DNA from: Amycolatopsis nigrescens CSC17Ta-90 | GTDB lineage: Bacteria > Actinomycetota > Actinomycetes > Mycobacteriales > Pseudonocardiaceae | Reading direction: 5' to 3' | Assembly (NCBI RefSeq): GCF_000384315.1 | Contig: NZ_ARVW01000001.1 | Coordinates: forward strand, 3,348,157 to 3,412,156 | Length of the DNA: 64,000 nt | Shown here: in pieces, positions 50,900 to 59,577 of the stretch | Position numbering within the stretch: the first letter of the stretch is position 1 | How the letters are laid out: every line of letters starts with the position of its first letter | Program-made: the position numbers and the translations under genes | Notes under the pieces: model-generated | Database searches by the model: none | What the model saw: the letters and a program-made list of their open reading frames with translations, nothing else | What the model was told of the DNA's origin: nothing

Positions 50900-52938
50900 G
50901 CGGTGCGGTGGGCACGGCCGAGGTCGGACCGCTCATACCGCGTCAACTGGCCGCGCCGCCCGCCCATTTCACCAACCGGTCCGCGGAGCTGGCCGAGCTG
51001 GACCGGATCCTGGACGTCCAGCGCGACCGGCCGTTCGTCCAGGTGATCACCGGCCCCGGCGGGATCGGCAAGACCGCGCTGGCCACGCACTGGACGAACC
51101 GGGTCCGCGCCAGGTTCCCGCGCGGGCAGCTGCACGCCGACCTCGGCGCGTTCGCCGCGCAGGGGCCGGTCGACCCCGGGGAAGTGCTCGGCCAGTTCCT
51201 CCGTTCGCTCGGCGTCGCCCCCAGCCTGGTGCCGATCGGGCTCGCCGAGCAGATCGCGCTGTACCGCACGCTCACCACCGACAACCCGCTGCTGGTGCTG
51301 CTGGACAACGCGGCGTCCACCGAGCAGGTTCGCGCGCTGCTGCCGGGCGGGTCCGCCAGCGTGGTGGTGGTGACCGCGCGGAGCAGGCTCGGCGGGCTGC
51401 TCGCCCAGGACGGCGCCGCGCTGCTCACCCTCGAACCGCTCACCCCGGTGCACGGCCGCGAGCTGCTCACCAGGACCCTCGGCGCGCACCGCATCGGTGG
51501 CGACGGTGCCGAGGCCACCGACATCGTGCGACTCTGTGGCGGGCTGCCGATCGCGCTCGCCGTGATGGGCGCGCGGCTGGCGACCCGGCCGCGGGCTTCG
51601 CTCGCGAAAGCCGCGGCGGATCTGGCCCGCCGCAGGCTTCCGATGCTGTCGGTGAAGGGGGATCTCTCGGTGCAAGCGACGTTCGACCTGTCCTACGAGG
51701 CGCTGCCCGCCGAAGCGGCCAGGCTGTACCGGCTGCTCGGCGTGCACCCCGGGGCCGAGTTCTCCACCGGGATCGCGGCCGCCGCGGCCGACCTGCCCGC
51801 CGACGACGTGGAACCGCTGCTGGAGGAACTGGTCGACGTCGGCCTGCTGCACGAGCCGGAAGAAGACCGGTACCGGTTCCACGACCTGATCCGGCTGCAC
51901 GCCAAGGATGCCTCCGATCGGCTGGACAGCCCCCGTGACCGCGAATCGGCGCTGCGGCGGATGCTCGAGTCGTACCTGCACACGGCGTCCGCGACCGGCG
52001 AGCTGACCGTGCCGGACCAGAGCCCGATCCCGTACGACTTCGAGTACCAGCCGCACGACCGGCCGTCCTTCGACGAGCCGGAGCAGGCGATGGCCTGGCT
52101 GGAGCTGGAGCGGACCAACCTGATCGCCGCGATCGTCACCGCCGCCGAGCACGACCTGCCCGAGCTCGGCTGGCAGCTAGCCGCCGCGATGTGGCCGCTG
52201 TTCCTGCTGCGCAAGCACTACCGCGACTTCCTGACCGTCAGCCAGCTCGGCGTGGACTGCGCCAGGCGCTGGGGCAACGGTTCGGCGGAGGCGCTGATGC
52301 GCAACCGCTCTGGCTCGGCCTGCCGCGGCGCCGGCCGGTTCGACGAGGCGATCGAGCACTACCGCGGCGGGCTGATGGCCGCGACCGGCGCCGGCGACGA
52401 GGCGGCGGCGATCCGCTCGGTGGAGGGCCTCGGCCTGGTCGCGCTCGCCCAGGACCGGCTGCCCGACGCGCTGGAGCTGTTCGAGGACGATCTGGAGCGG
52501 TCCACCGGGCTGAACCGGGCGCACGACGTGAGCCTGGCGCTGATCAACCTCGGCGCGACGCTGACCAGGATGGGCCGCGACACCGAGGCCATCGAGCGGC
52601 TGAGCCGGGCCAGGGAGCTGCTGGCCGAGCAGGGCGACGAGTACAACGAGGCCAGGGCGCGGACCGACCTCGCCAGGGTGCTCGCCAGGGCGGGGCGCCA
52701 CGCCGAGGCGGCCGCCGAGCTGGACAGCGCGCTGGCCACCATGCGGCAGCGCGGCTCGCGGTTCGAGGAGGCCAGGGCGCTGGAGGTGCTCGGCGAGGTC
52801 GCGGAGGCTGCCGGCGACCTCGACGCGGCCCGGCGGCACTACGAGACGGCGCTGCCGATTTTGCGGGACCTTGGCCGCCCGGAAGCGACGCGGTTGGGTG
52901 AGCGACTGGAAACCCTGGACGAAAGTAGCGCGGAGTAG
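50896..52938 (+). CDS. STAND NTPase with NB-ARC and TPR domains
   Basis: 680 residues from ATG 50896. HFTNRSAELAELDRIL opens the NB-ARC domain; the P-loop is VITGPGGIGKTALATHW (53-60), Walker B is LLVLLDNA, and LCGGLPIALAVMGARLA is the GLPL-type motif. A winged-helix region (DLSYEALPAEAARLYRLLGVHP, YRFHDLIRLHA) leads to six or so TPR repeats (FDEAIEHYRGGL, PDALELFEDDLERSTG, TEAIERLSRARELLAE). It matches the AfsR/SARP-regulator C-terminal architecture but lacks the N-terminal SARP DNA-binding domain, so it is a stand-alone signalling or defence-type STAND protein. Confidence 0.9.
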   Translation: MSGAVGTAEVGPLIPRQLAAPPAHFTNRSAELAELDRILDVQRDRPFVQVITGPGGIGKTALATHWTNRVRARFPRGQLHADLGAFAAQGPVDPGEVLGQFLRSLGVAPSLVPIGLAEQIALYRTLTTDNPLLVLLDNAASTEQVRALLPGGSASVVVVTARSRLGGLLAQDGAALLTLEPLTPVHGRELLTRTLGAHRIGGDGAEATDIVRLCGGLPIALAVMGARLATRPRASLAKAAADLARRRLPMLSVKGDLSVQATFDLSYEALPAEAARLYRLLGVHPGAEFSTGIAAAAADLPADDVEPLLEELVDVGLLHEPEEDRYRFHDLIRLHAKDASDRLDSPRDRESALRRMLESYLHTASATGELTVPDQSPIPYDFEYQPHDRPSFDEPEQAMAWLELERTNLIAAIVTAAEHDLPELGWQLAAAMWPLFLLRKHYRDFLTVSQLGVDCARRWGNGSAEALMRNRSGSACRGAGRFDEAIEHYRGGLMAATGAGDEAAAIRSVEGLGLVALAQDRLPDALELFEDDLERSTGLNRAHDVSLALINLGATLTRMGRDTEAIERLSRARELLAEQGDEYNEARARTDLARVLARAGRHAEAAAELDSALATMRQRGSRFEEARALEVLGEVAEAAGDLDAARRHYETALPILRDLGRPEATRLGERLETLDESSAE

Positions 52939-53107
52939 CTGCAACTTGCGCCTTTGGAGCTGCAGGTAACCCTTCAGAGGTGACCAGCCGGGCCGAAATT
53001 GTCACTCCAGGTTGTCTATTTTCGGTCAAACGACGAACGGTCCGTTGCTGTCGCCGAATGCCTACCCACCATTCCCAAAACCTCCGATCACCGCGCTTAC
53101 CCGACCG

Positions 53108-53160
53108 CCCCTTAAGGCCACCTTGCCTACGTTCAAGGTAGGCAAGGTGGCCTTGAGGGA
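53108..53160. repeat. CCTTAAGGCCACC palindrome, copy 2
   Basis: 53108-53130 pairs with 53138-53160 across a 7-nt loop, with mismatches only at the outer end. It lies between the STAND gene and the convergent kinase gene. The same outer arm sequence as copy 1 at 42006, but a different inner stem. Confidence 0.82.
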
Positions 53161-53185
53161 CTTGGGCGACGGTGGTGAGGTCGGA

Positions 53186-54073
53186 TCACCGGTAGCGGGA
53201 CCAACGGGTGGTTGAACGGCCGCGGCGCAGGTCGTCGAGGCGGCGGCGGAGCTCGCCGCGGACCCGCGGATGGCTGCGCAGAATGGGCAGCACGCTGGTG
53301 GTCAGCTTCAATTCCCGCGCCGCGCGCAGTACCTCGAACCCCGGCCAGACGGTCACGTCGAAGCCATAGGCGTCGGCCAGCATGCGATAGCGGCCGGCCG
53401 GATCACCGAACCTTTCCCGGCCCACCGCGAGCGGGGTCAGATCCCATTCCGGCGGCCCGGCACAGGAGGAATCGAAATCGCACAGCACCGGCCCGTCCGG
53501 GCCGATGATCACATTGCCAGGGTGCGCGTCGCCGTGCACCAGCGTCTTCGGCAGCGGGAACCGCAGTCCGGCCAGGTCGCCTTCCACCCGCGCGCAGCGC
53601 TCCAGCAGGAAGTCGCGGTCCGCCGGGTCCAGTTCCTCGGCGTCATCGATCCTGGCGCGGACGTCGTCCAGCGGGTTCCACTCGCCGACCCCCGACGGGG
53701 GCGGCAGCAGGTGCACCCGGCGCAGCAGCCCGGCCAGCTCGACCGCGTTGGCCCGGCGCGCCGCCCTCGGCACCCGCTGCCACACGGTGACCCGGTGCTC
53801 GCCGATCTCCAGCGGCTGCGCCACACCGGGCAGCAGCCTGATGGCCGGAATGTCGTGTTCGGCGAAGTACCTGGCGACCCGGACCACCTTGGCGGCCCGG
53901 TGGCGCAGCGCGCGCGAGCCGACGATCCGCACCACCACCGGCGCGGACGCCAGCGAGTAGACCGCGTTGTTGGTGAACCGGAGCAGGGTGGCGTTCCGGC
54001 CGTCGAGGCCGAGCCTGGCGCAGGTCAGCGCAAGCGCCTCATCCAGCTTCTCCCGCGTGAACCGGCCATCCAC
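53186..54073 (-). CDS. Aminoglycoside/choline phosphotransferase (APH) family protein
   Basis: 295 residues. The catalytic loop is LVHGDAHPGNVI (HGD 180-182, Asn in PGN) and the metal-binding Asp is in LCDFDSSCAGPPEWDL (199-201). APH-fold kinases phosphorylate choline, homoserine, aminoglycosides and other small molecules; nothing here identifies the substrate. The first 90 residues (RFTNNAVYSLASAPVVVRIVGS) are the N-lobe. It is 28 bp downstream of the XRE-TPR regulator on the same strand. Confidence 0.9.
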   Translation of the reverse strand: MDGRFTREKLDEALALTCARLGLDGRNATLLRFTNNAVYSLASAPVVVRIVGSRALRHRAAKVVRVARYFAEHDIPAIRLLPGVAQPLEIGEHRVTVWQRVPRAARRANAVELAGLLRRVHLLPPPSGVGEWNPLDDVRARIDDAEELDPADRDFLLERCARVEGDLAGLRFPLPKTLVHGDAHPGNVIIGPDGPVLCDFDSSCAGPPEWDLTPLAVGRERFGDPAGRYRMLADAYGFDVTVWPGFEVLRAARELKLTTSVLPILRSHPRVRGELRRRLDDLRRGRSTTRWSRYR

Positions 54074-54101
54074 GGACCGGCTCCCCCGACTGCCTTGACG
54101 C

Positions 54102-55484
54102 TCAGGCGGCGTAGAAGGCGTTGATCCGGTCGGCGAGGTCGCGGGCGTCGCCGTTGTTGCGGCGGCGCTCCGCCTCGTCGCGCATCGGGCGCATCCGGTC
54201 CCTGATCCGGGCCGACTTCAGCCCGTCCGCCGAATCCAGCGCCGCCCGGCCGACCCTGGCCCCCTGGTCGATGTCGCCGTCCAGCAGGTGGTTGGTGGCC
54301 AGCGCGCTCAGGTTGAACGTCTTGCTGCGCGCCATGTCGTCGCCGTAGGAGTCGATCGCCCTGGTCAGCGCCGGGATCGCGTAGGTGGTGTGCGCGACGT
54401 CGACCTTCTGCGCGAGCACCGTGTGCACGGTGCCGATCATCGCGTAGACGTCGGTCTCGTTGAAGAACCTGGCCCAGGACTCGGCGTTGGCCAGGTCCGC
54501 GCGGGCGAACTCGTCCTTGCTCCGACCGAGCAGCTTCATCGCCTGCTCGTCGTTCTCCATCATCGCGTAGGCCCACGCCTCGTTCGCGCAGAGAATCGCC
54601 ACCGCCAGCTCGGAGCCGGACTCCTGCGCGGCGATCTGGCCGAGCTGGAACAGCTTGAGCGCGTCGTTCGGCGCGTCCTGGTGCAGGTAGACGCGGCCCA
54701 TCCGGTACAGCACGTTGGCCACCAACGGATGGTTCTCGCCTTGTTTCGCCAGGTCGAGCGCGTTCGCGAAATGCCCGCGCGCGGAGTCGACAAGGCCGGT
54801 GTCGAAGGAGGTCCAGCCGGCAAGGCTGTGCAGGTCGGCGAGTGCGACGTAGAGCCGGGACTTGACCACCTCGGTCGCACTGGACTCGAGCATCTGCTGC
54901 CCCCAGGACAGCTGGGCGACCACGGCGTCGCGGCAGAAACCACCGCCGTACTGGTAGTCCAGGGCGCGCAGCGCCCTGGTCGCGGCTTCGACCTGCCGCA
55001 CATCGGTCATGCCGATCCGACCGGGTGCCGGCGTCCTCGCGGGGCTCGACGCCCAGGCCGACGGGGACGATCCGAAGACCGCCGCTCCCATCGTGACCTG
55101 CGCGGCGTGCGCGAGGAAGTTCCGCCGTTTCACGGACTCGTCCTCCTCAGCCTGCTGGTCGTCGGCAGCGCCGACCACCTTTATCGCCGTGGCCTCGTCG
55201 TATGCGAGGCCCATGTATCCACGGGGGACGCCAAGGCCGTCGGCGATCCTGACCAGGACGTCGTAGGCCATCACCTGCCTGCCCTTGAGGATCTCCGACA
55301 CCTCGGACTGCGACTGGCCGGTCATCGCGGCTATCTGGCGCTGCGAGATGCCTTCGCGCCGCAGTAGCTTGTAAACCGCGCTGATCTCCCTGGCGGCCAG
55401 CGCATCCCGCATCTCGTGGCCTTCCCAGGCCTCGGCTGATATGGGATGCCCCTGCCGGGCATCTGCGGCATTACTCGCGTCCAT
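54102..55484 (-). CDS. XRE-type regulator with TPR-like C-terminus and internal twin-arginine-like motif
   Basis: 460 residues from ATG 55484. The helix-turn-helix is GISQRQIAAMTGQSQSEVSEILKGRQV (about 45-72). At 119-135 lies KRRNFLAHAAQVTMGAAVF, a twin-arginine-like RRxFL plus hydrophobic stretch, then an Ala/Pro linker. The rest (about 155-460) is helical and TPR-like (VANVLYRMGRVYLHQDAPNDALKLFQLGQIAAQESG). It belongs to a group of large actinomycete XRE regulators of development and secondary metabolism; ligand unknown. Start 55484 follows GAGGGTG. It is divergent from the small genes at 55779 and 56141. Confidence 0.87.
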   Translation of the reverse strand: MDASNAADARQGHPISAEAWEGHEMRDALAAREISAVYKLLRREGISQRQIAAMTGQSQSEVSEILKGRQVMAYDVLVRIADGLGVPRGYMGLAYDEATAIKVVGAADDQQAEEDESVKRRNFLAHAAQVTMGAAVFGSSPSAWASSPARTPAPGRIGMTDVRQVEAATRALRALDYQYGGGFCRDAVVAQLSWGQQMLESSATEVVKSRLYVALADLHSLAGWTSFDTGLVDSARGHFANALDLAKQGENHPLVANVLYRMGRVYLHQDAPNDALKLFQLGQIAAQESGSELAVAILCANEAWAYAMMENDEQAMKLLGRSKDEFARADLANAESWARFFNETDVYAMIGTVHTVLAQKVDVAHTTYAIPALTRAIDSYGDDMARSKTFNLSALATNHLLDGDIDQGARVGRAALDSADGLKSARIRDRMRPMRDEAERRRNNGDARDLADRINAFYAA

Positions 55485-55778
55485 GTGCGCACCCTCACAG
55501 TCCGTGGGCGTCGGTGACAAGCGTAGGCATACCCATTCAACCGCGCGAAACCCCGATTCGTCGCCCCTGATCGGCCCGGGCGAACTTCCTCGACCGTTTA
55601 ACGTGGAACCGGGCCCGGTCGCCGCTATGACGCCAGTTCGGCTTCTCTCCGCTCTCGATTGGTCGCAATGTAGTTCACAGTTCTTCCGTGAGCAGCCGGA
55701 CACAGCCAGCGATCACGGAGAGCTACCAAGAAGCCCAGCACTACGGCGCGACTACGAAGACAGAGCGGAGTTGACCCA

Positions 55779-56129
55779 GTGGAGTTCGTGGACTCGATCA
55801 CAGCAGGACGTGCTGGGACCGCCACGAGCCCCGTGCGGCCCTCAGGGCCGATCACGGTGGCCCGCTCGGCGACCAGGCCCGTCGCTCCGGTTAACCCGCC
55901 CGCTGCCGACCCCCGCGCCGCACAGGTGCGCAGGTACGAGAGTGGCCAGCTCGTCTGGCGCGTGCAGTGTGGCGACCTGATCAATCGCGAGCGGTGCGTG
56001 ACCGTGCTCGTCGAGAACAACCAGGTGGTCCTGGTCGGACCTCCCGGTGAAACAGCGCGACTCTCCGGTGGCCAGCTCGGCCAGCTGCGGGCCGCGCTCA
56101 ACGAGGCCGCCAAGATGGCGGAAAGGTGA
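55779..56129 (+). CDS. Small hypothetical protein
   Basis: 116 residues from GTG 55779. The first 45 are Pro/Ala-rich and low in structure; the rest is compact (VRRYESGQLVWRVQCGDLINRERCVTVLVENNQVVLVGPPGETARLSGGQLGQLRAALNEAA-like), with two Cys. It lies 11 bp upstream of the Cys-rich gene at 56141 and divergent from the XRE-TPR regulator; the 294 bp between them have no other gene. Function unknown. Confidence 0.7.
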   Translation: MEFVDSITAGRAGTATSPVRPSGPITVARSATRPVAPVNPPAADPRAAQVRRYESGQLVWRVQCGDLINRERCVTVLVENNQVVLVGPPGETARLSGGQLGQLRAALNEAAKMAER

Positions 56130-56140
56130 CGGTGTTCTAG

Positions 56141-56548
56141 GTGGATCAGATCCTTGGGCAGGTGCTCCGCAACGCGGTGTGGGAACGCCTCGACATGCTC
56201 TCCGACCTGGCGAACCGCGCGGACGCCCAGTCACTGGTCTCGGTGGCCAGGTCCGAGCTGCCCCGGCTGACCGAAGGCTGGCGGGCCATGCTGCTGGCGC
56301 ACGAGCCGGACGAGCGGGGTGACTGCCCGACCTGCTCCACCCGCTGGCACCGCTGCAAGGCGCCGTGCTCGGTGTGGCAGGTCGCGCACGAGCACCTGGT
56401 CGCCGGTGGGCTGGCGCCGCAGCAGGACCTGCGCCGGGCTTGCCGGCGCGGCGGCGAGTCGCGCACCCCGGCCGCCACCGAAACGACCGGACGGCACGCA
56501 CTGGTGCCACCGGCTCGCCGGGCCCAGCTCGGCGTGGCCACGCAGTAA
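56141..56548 (+). CDS. Cysteine-cluster hypothetical protein
   Basis: 135 residues from GTG 56141. A helical N-terminus (MDQILGQVLRNAVWERLDML) is followed by a zinc-ribbon-like cluster CPTCSTRWHRCKAPCSVW (four Cys and a His) and then a Gln/Arg-rich tail. Probably co-transcribed with the gene at 55779. No named family recognised. The 322 bp after it to 56870 hold no gene; they include an AT-rich stretch and the palindrome GTTGATCATCAAC at 56729-56741. Confidence 0.7.
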   Translation: MDQILGQVLRNAVWERLDMLSDLANRADAQSLVSVARSELPRLTEGWRAMLLAHEPDERGDCPTCSTRWHRCKAPCSVWQVAHEHLVAGGLAPQQDLRRACRRGGESRTPAATETTGRHALVPPARRAQLGVATQ

Positions 56549-56870
56549 CCCCAGTACCGGCGATGCGCGGCCGACCGACCGCCCCCATCGGGTTGACGCC
56601 GCACCTCGCCTTTGCCGAAGGTCGGCTCGTCCGTACCCCCGAGCGAGACGAGCCGACCCTCGGTCTTAGTCCCGATTAATCGAATAATTTACGCGTATCG
56701 CCTAGCCAAGGCGGCAATCCGTCGCTATGTTGATCATCAACTGCTGGCGAAAAAATTGCAGATCGCAACCTGTGGACACCCCGCCCACAACTGCGGCCCC
56801 GAAACTCCGCGGGCCGGTGCCGTTGCACTCCCCTCCCCCGACCGGCACCGGCCTGCGGCCCCAAATCCCA

Positions 56871-58118
56871 CTAGGCCACTCCTCGCACCCGGGTGATCAG
56901 TACCCCGGCGAGCAGGGTGGCCGCCGCGGAAGCCGTGAACAGCCCCGAGTAGCCACCGAGTTCGGCCAGGATGACGGTGGTGACCAGCGGCGCGATCACC
57001 TGCGGCAGCGAGTTCGCGATGTTCACCACCCCGAGGTCCTTCGCCCGGTCCTGCGCCGCGGGCAGCACTTCGGTGAGGATCGCCAGCGCCACCGCCCAGT
57101 AGGCGCCGAACCCGACCCCGAGCAGTGGCGCCGCCGCGAGCGCCGCCGGCCAGGTCGGCCAGAACACCAGCAGCAGCGCGGCCAACGCCATCGCCACGGA
57201 TGCACCGAGCACGTACGGCTTGCGCCGGTTGGCGCGGTCGGAGAAGTAGCCGGCGGTCAGCGCGCCGACGGTCAGCGCGGCACCGTAGAGGCCCATCAGG
57301 ATGAGCAGCCCGGTGTCCGGGTCCGGGTAGCGCACCGCGTCCTTCAGGAAGAACAGCAGATACAGCGTGCCAAGCGCGTTGCCAAGGTTGATCATGAAGT
57401 GGCAGCCCCACGCCCAGGCGAAGTCCGGGTGCGCCCGCGGGGAGATCCACAGGTTGGCGACGATCTCGCGGAACCGGCCGCCGGGCCGGAACGCGGCCGG
57501 CAGCGTCGCGTCCGGGGTGCGCAGTACGAACGCGGCCGCGCCGGCCAGCACCACCGCGGCGGACACCAGGTAGCCACCGGGCAGGCTGGTCACCAGCACG
57601 GTGACCACCAGCGCGCCGAGCACCGTGCCGAGCATCTGGCTGATGCCGACCAGTCCGCCGATCTGCGCGCGCTGCGCGATCGGCACCCGGTCCGGGATGG
57701 CGGAGGTCAGGGTGGCCAGCATGCCGTTCAGCCCGGCCTGCACGAGGCACCAGCCCAGCGTCATCACCACGATGTTCCCGGCCTGCGACAGCACGACAAG
57801 GCCGAGCGCGCCGGTCACCGCACCGGCGATCGTCCAGGGGTGGCGGCGGCCGAAGCGGGAGCACGTGCGGTCCGAGAGCAGGCCGATCGCCGGGTTCGCC
57901 AGTACCGACACCACCGCGCCGATCCCGGTGACCACACCGAACACGGTTTCCTTGTGCGCCGCGTCCAGCAGTTCGGCCTGTTTCGGCAGCAGCACCTGGA
58001 TCGGCGCGTAGATACCGAGCCAGAGCCCGATGTTGGCGAGGAAGAGCAGGCTGGTCCAGCCGGGCCGGACGCGCACCACCGGTTCGGTCAGCGCCTCCGG
58101 AACCGCCGCCTGGCTCAT
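56871..58118 (-). CDS. MFS transporter, glycoside-associated (GPH/MFS sugar transporter-like)
   Basis: 415 residues with 12 helices. NPAIGLLSDRTCSRFGRRHPWT is motif A, HFMINLGNALGTLYLLFFL and YFSDRANRRKPYVLG the second-half equivalent. It starts inside the last codons of the GH1 gene (4-bp overlap), so its substrate is probably a beta-glucoside or its product. It converges with the gene at 56141. Confidence 0.9.
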   Translation of the reverse strand: MSQAAVPEALTEPVVRVRPGWTSLLFLANIGLWLGIYAPIQVLLPKQAELLDAAHKETVFGVVTGIGAVVSVLANPAIGLLSDRTCSRFGRRHPWTIAGAVTGALGLVVLSQAGNIVVMTLGWCLVQAGLNGMLATLTSAIPDRVPIAQRAQIGGLVGISQMLGTVLGALVVTVLVTSLPGGYLVSAAVVLAGAAAFVLRTPDATLPAAFRPGGRFREIVANLWISPRAHPDFAWAWGCHFMINLGNALGTLYLLFFLKDAVRYPDPDTGLLILMGLYGAALTVGALTAGYFSDRANRRKPYVLGASVAMALAALLLVFWPTWPAALAAAPLLGVGFGAYWAVALAILTEVLPAAQDRAKDLGVVNIANSLPQVIAPLVTTVILAELGGYSGLFTASAAATLLAGVLITRVRGVA

Positions 58119-59455
58119 CGCGAGCGCACCAGTTTCCGGTACCACTCGAAGGAATCCTTCGGCGTGCGGCGCTGGGTTTCGTAGTCGACGTGCACCAGCC
58201 CGAACCGGGGCGCGTAGCCCTTGGACCACTCGAAGTTGTCCAGCAGGGACCAGACGAAGTAGCCGCGGACGTCCACGCCCGCGTCCATCGCGGCACGGAC
58301 CGCACCGAGGTGCTCGGCGAGGAAGTCGATCCGCTCGGGGTCCCGGACCTGGCCGTCCGCCGTGACCTCGTCGGCGAAGCTGCACCCGTTTTCGGTGATG
58401 TAGACCGGTGGCAGTGCCTCGCGGTAGCGCTCGTGGAAGGAGATCAGCAGTTCGCGCAGGGCCTGCGGCACGATCGGCGAGTCGTTGGTGGTCATCGGGT
58501 AGCCCTCGACTGCGCGGAGTTCGAACGGTAGTGGGTTGCCTTCGCCCGGGGCGGCCACGCCCTGCGGTTCGTAGTAGTTGACCCCGTAGAAGTCCAGCGG
58601 CTGCGCGATGTCCGGCAGGTCGTCGGCGTGGCCGTCGGGCAGGTGCGCGGTGAGCTGTTCCGGGTAGCGGCCGAGCAGCACCGGGTCCGCGTAGAGCCGG
58701 TTGATCAGTGCGTCCAGCCAGTCCGCGGCGGCGCGGTCGGCCGCGGACCCGGTGGACGGCCAGACCGGCGAATGGTTGTTCGCGGTGCCGATCGACCCGG
58801 CGCCGGCGGCCCGCAGTGCCCGTACCGCGCGGCCGTGCGCGAGGTGCTGGTGGTGTGCGGTCGGAATCGCGTCCAGCAGCAGGGCCTTGCCGGGTGCGTA
58901 CTCGCCGATGGCGTAGCCGTAGATGGACATCACCATGGGCTCGTTGAGCGGGATCCAGTGCCGTACCCGGTCCGCGAAGTGCTCGCCGAGAATGGCCGCG
59001 TACTCGCCGAAGCGCTCTGCGGTGTCCCTGGCCAGCCAGCCTCCTTCGTCTTCGAGCGCCTGCGGCGTGTCCCAGTGGTAGAGGGTGGCGACCGGGTCGA
59101 TCCCGGCCGCGCAGACCTGGTCCAGCAGCCGGTCGTAGAACGCGAGGCCGGCCGGGTTCGGTTTTCCCTTGCCCTCCGGCTGGATCCGCGGCCAGCCGAA
59201 CGACATCCGGTAGGCACCGACCCCGAGCCCGGCCATCAGCGCGATGTCCTCGGCGTACCGGTGATAGTGGTCGGCGGCGACATCGGCGTTTTCGCCACGC
59301 GCTATCTTGCCGGGTGTCCTGGTGAAAGTGTCCCAAATGGACTGTCCACGGCCGCCCTCGGCGGTGGCACCCTCGATTTGGAAGGCCGAGGTGGAGACAC
59401 CCCAGAGGAAATCGGGCGGGAAGGTCAGGTTTTCCACCGGCTGCACACCTTTCAT
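58115..59455 (-). CDS. GH1 family beta-glucosidase
   Basis: 446 residues from ATG 59455. FPPDFLWGVSTSAFQIEGAT is the N-terminal family signature. The acid/base Glu172 is in HWIPLNEPMVMS, the catalytic nucleophile Glu355 in PVYITENGCSF, and GYFVWSLLDNFEWSKGY contains the aglycone-site residues. No signal peptide, so it acts inside the cell on imported beta-glucosides, fitting its 4-bp overlap with the MFS transporter. It is divergent from a TetR regulator, with a palindromic operator between them. Confidence 0.96.
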   Translation of the reverse strand: MKGVQPVENLTFPPDFLWGVSTSAFQIEGATAEGGRGQSIWDTFTRTPGKIARGENADVAADHYHRYAEDIALMAGLGVGAYRMSFGWPRIQPEGKGKPNPAGLAFYDRLLDQVCAAGIDPVATLYHWDTPQALEDEGGWLARDTAERFGEYAAILGEHFADRVRHWIPLNEPMVMSIYGYAIGEYAPGKALLLDAIPTAHHQHLAHGRAVRALRAAGAGSIGTANNHSPVWPSTGSAADRAAADWLDALINRLYADPVLLGRYPEQLTAHLPDGHADDLPDIAQPLDFYGVNYYEPQGVAAPGEGNPLPFELRAVEGYPMTTNDSPIVPQALRELLISFHERYREALPPVYITENGCSFADEVTADGQVRDPERIDFLAEHLGAVRAAMDAGVDVRGYFVWSLLDNFEWSKGYAPRFGLVHVDYETQRRTPKDSFEWYRKLVRSR

Positions 59456-59478
59456 CGCGGCATCGCCGAGCACCGAAC

Positions 59479-59511
59479 TGGCTAATATGAAAAGTTCTCA
59501 CATGTTAGCCA
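59479..59511. promoter_or_regulatory. Palindromic operator between GH1 operon and TetR regulator
   Basis: TGGCTAATATG (59479-59489) and CATGTTAGCCA (59501-59511) are inverted with one mismatch across 11 bp. It lies 24 bp upstream of the GH1 start and contains the AT-rich promoter sequence; the TetR protein at 59578 is the obvious binder. Confidence 0.7.
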
Positions 59512-59577
59512 TTCCCTCGTCCGGGGGGAAGTGCGCCGACACGATAAAGTCCCTGATCAGCACAGGAGGAGCACGAC

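Noticed and set aside
53186..54073. Aminoglycoside resistance kinase
   Set aside because: The APH fold is used for many substrates and no resistance-specific feature is visible.
56549..56870. Possible promoter or small RNA in the AT-rich 322-bp gap
   Set aside because: The gap is between convergent genes; only a 13-bp palindrome and AT-rich sequence are seen, and no RNA structure could be supported.
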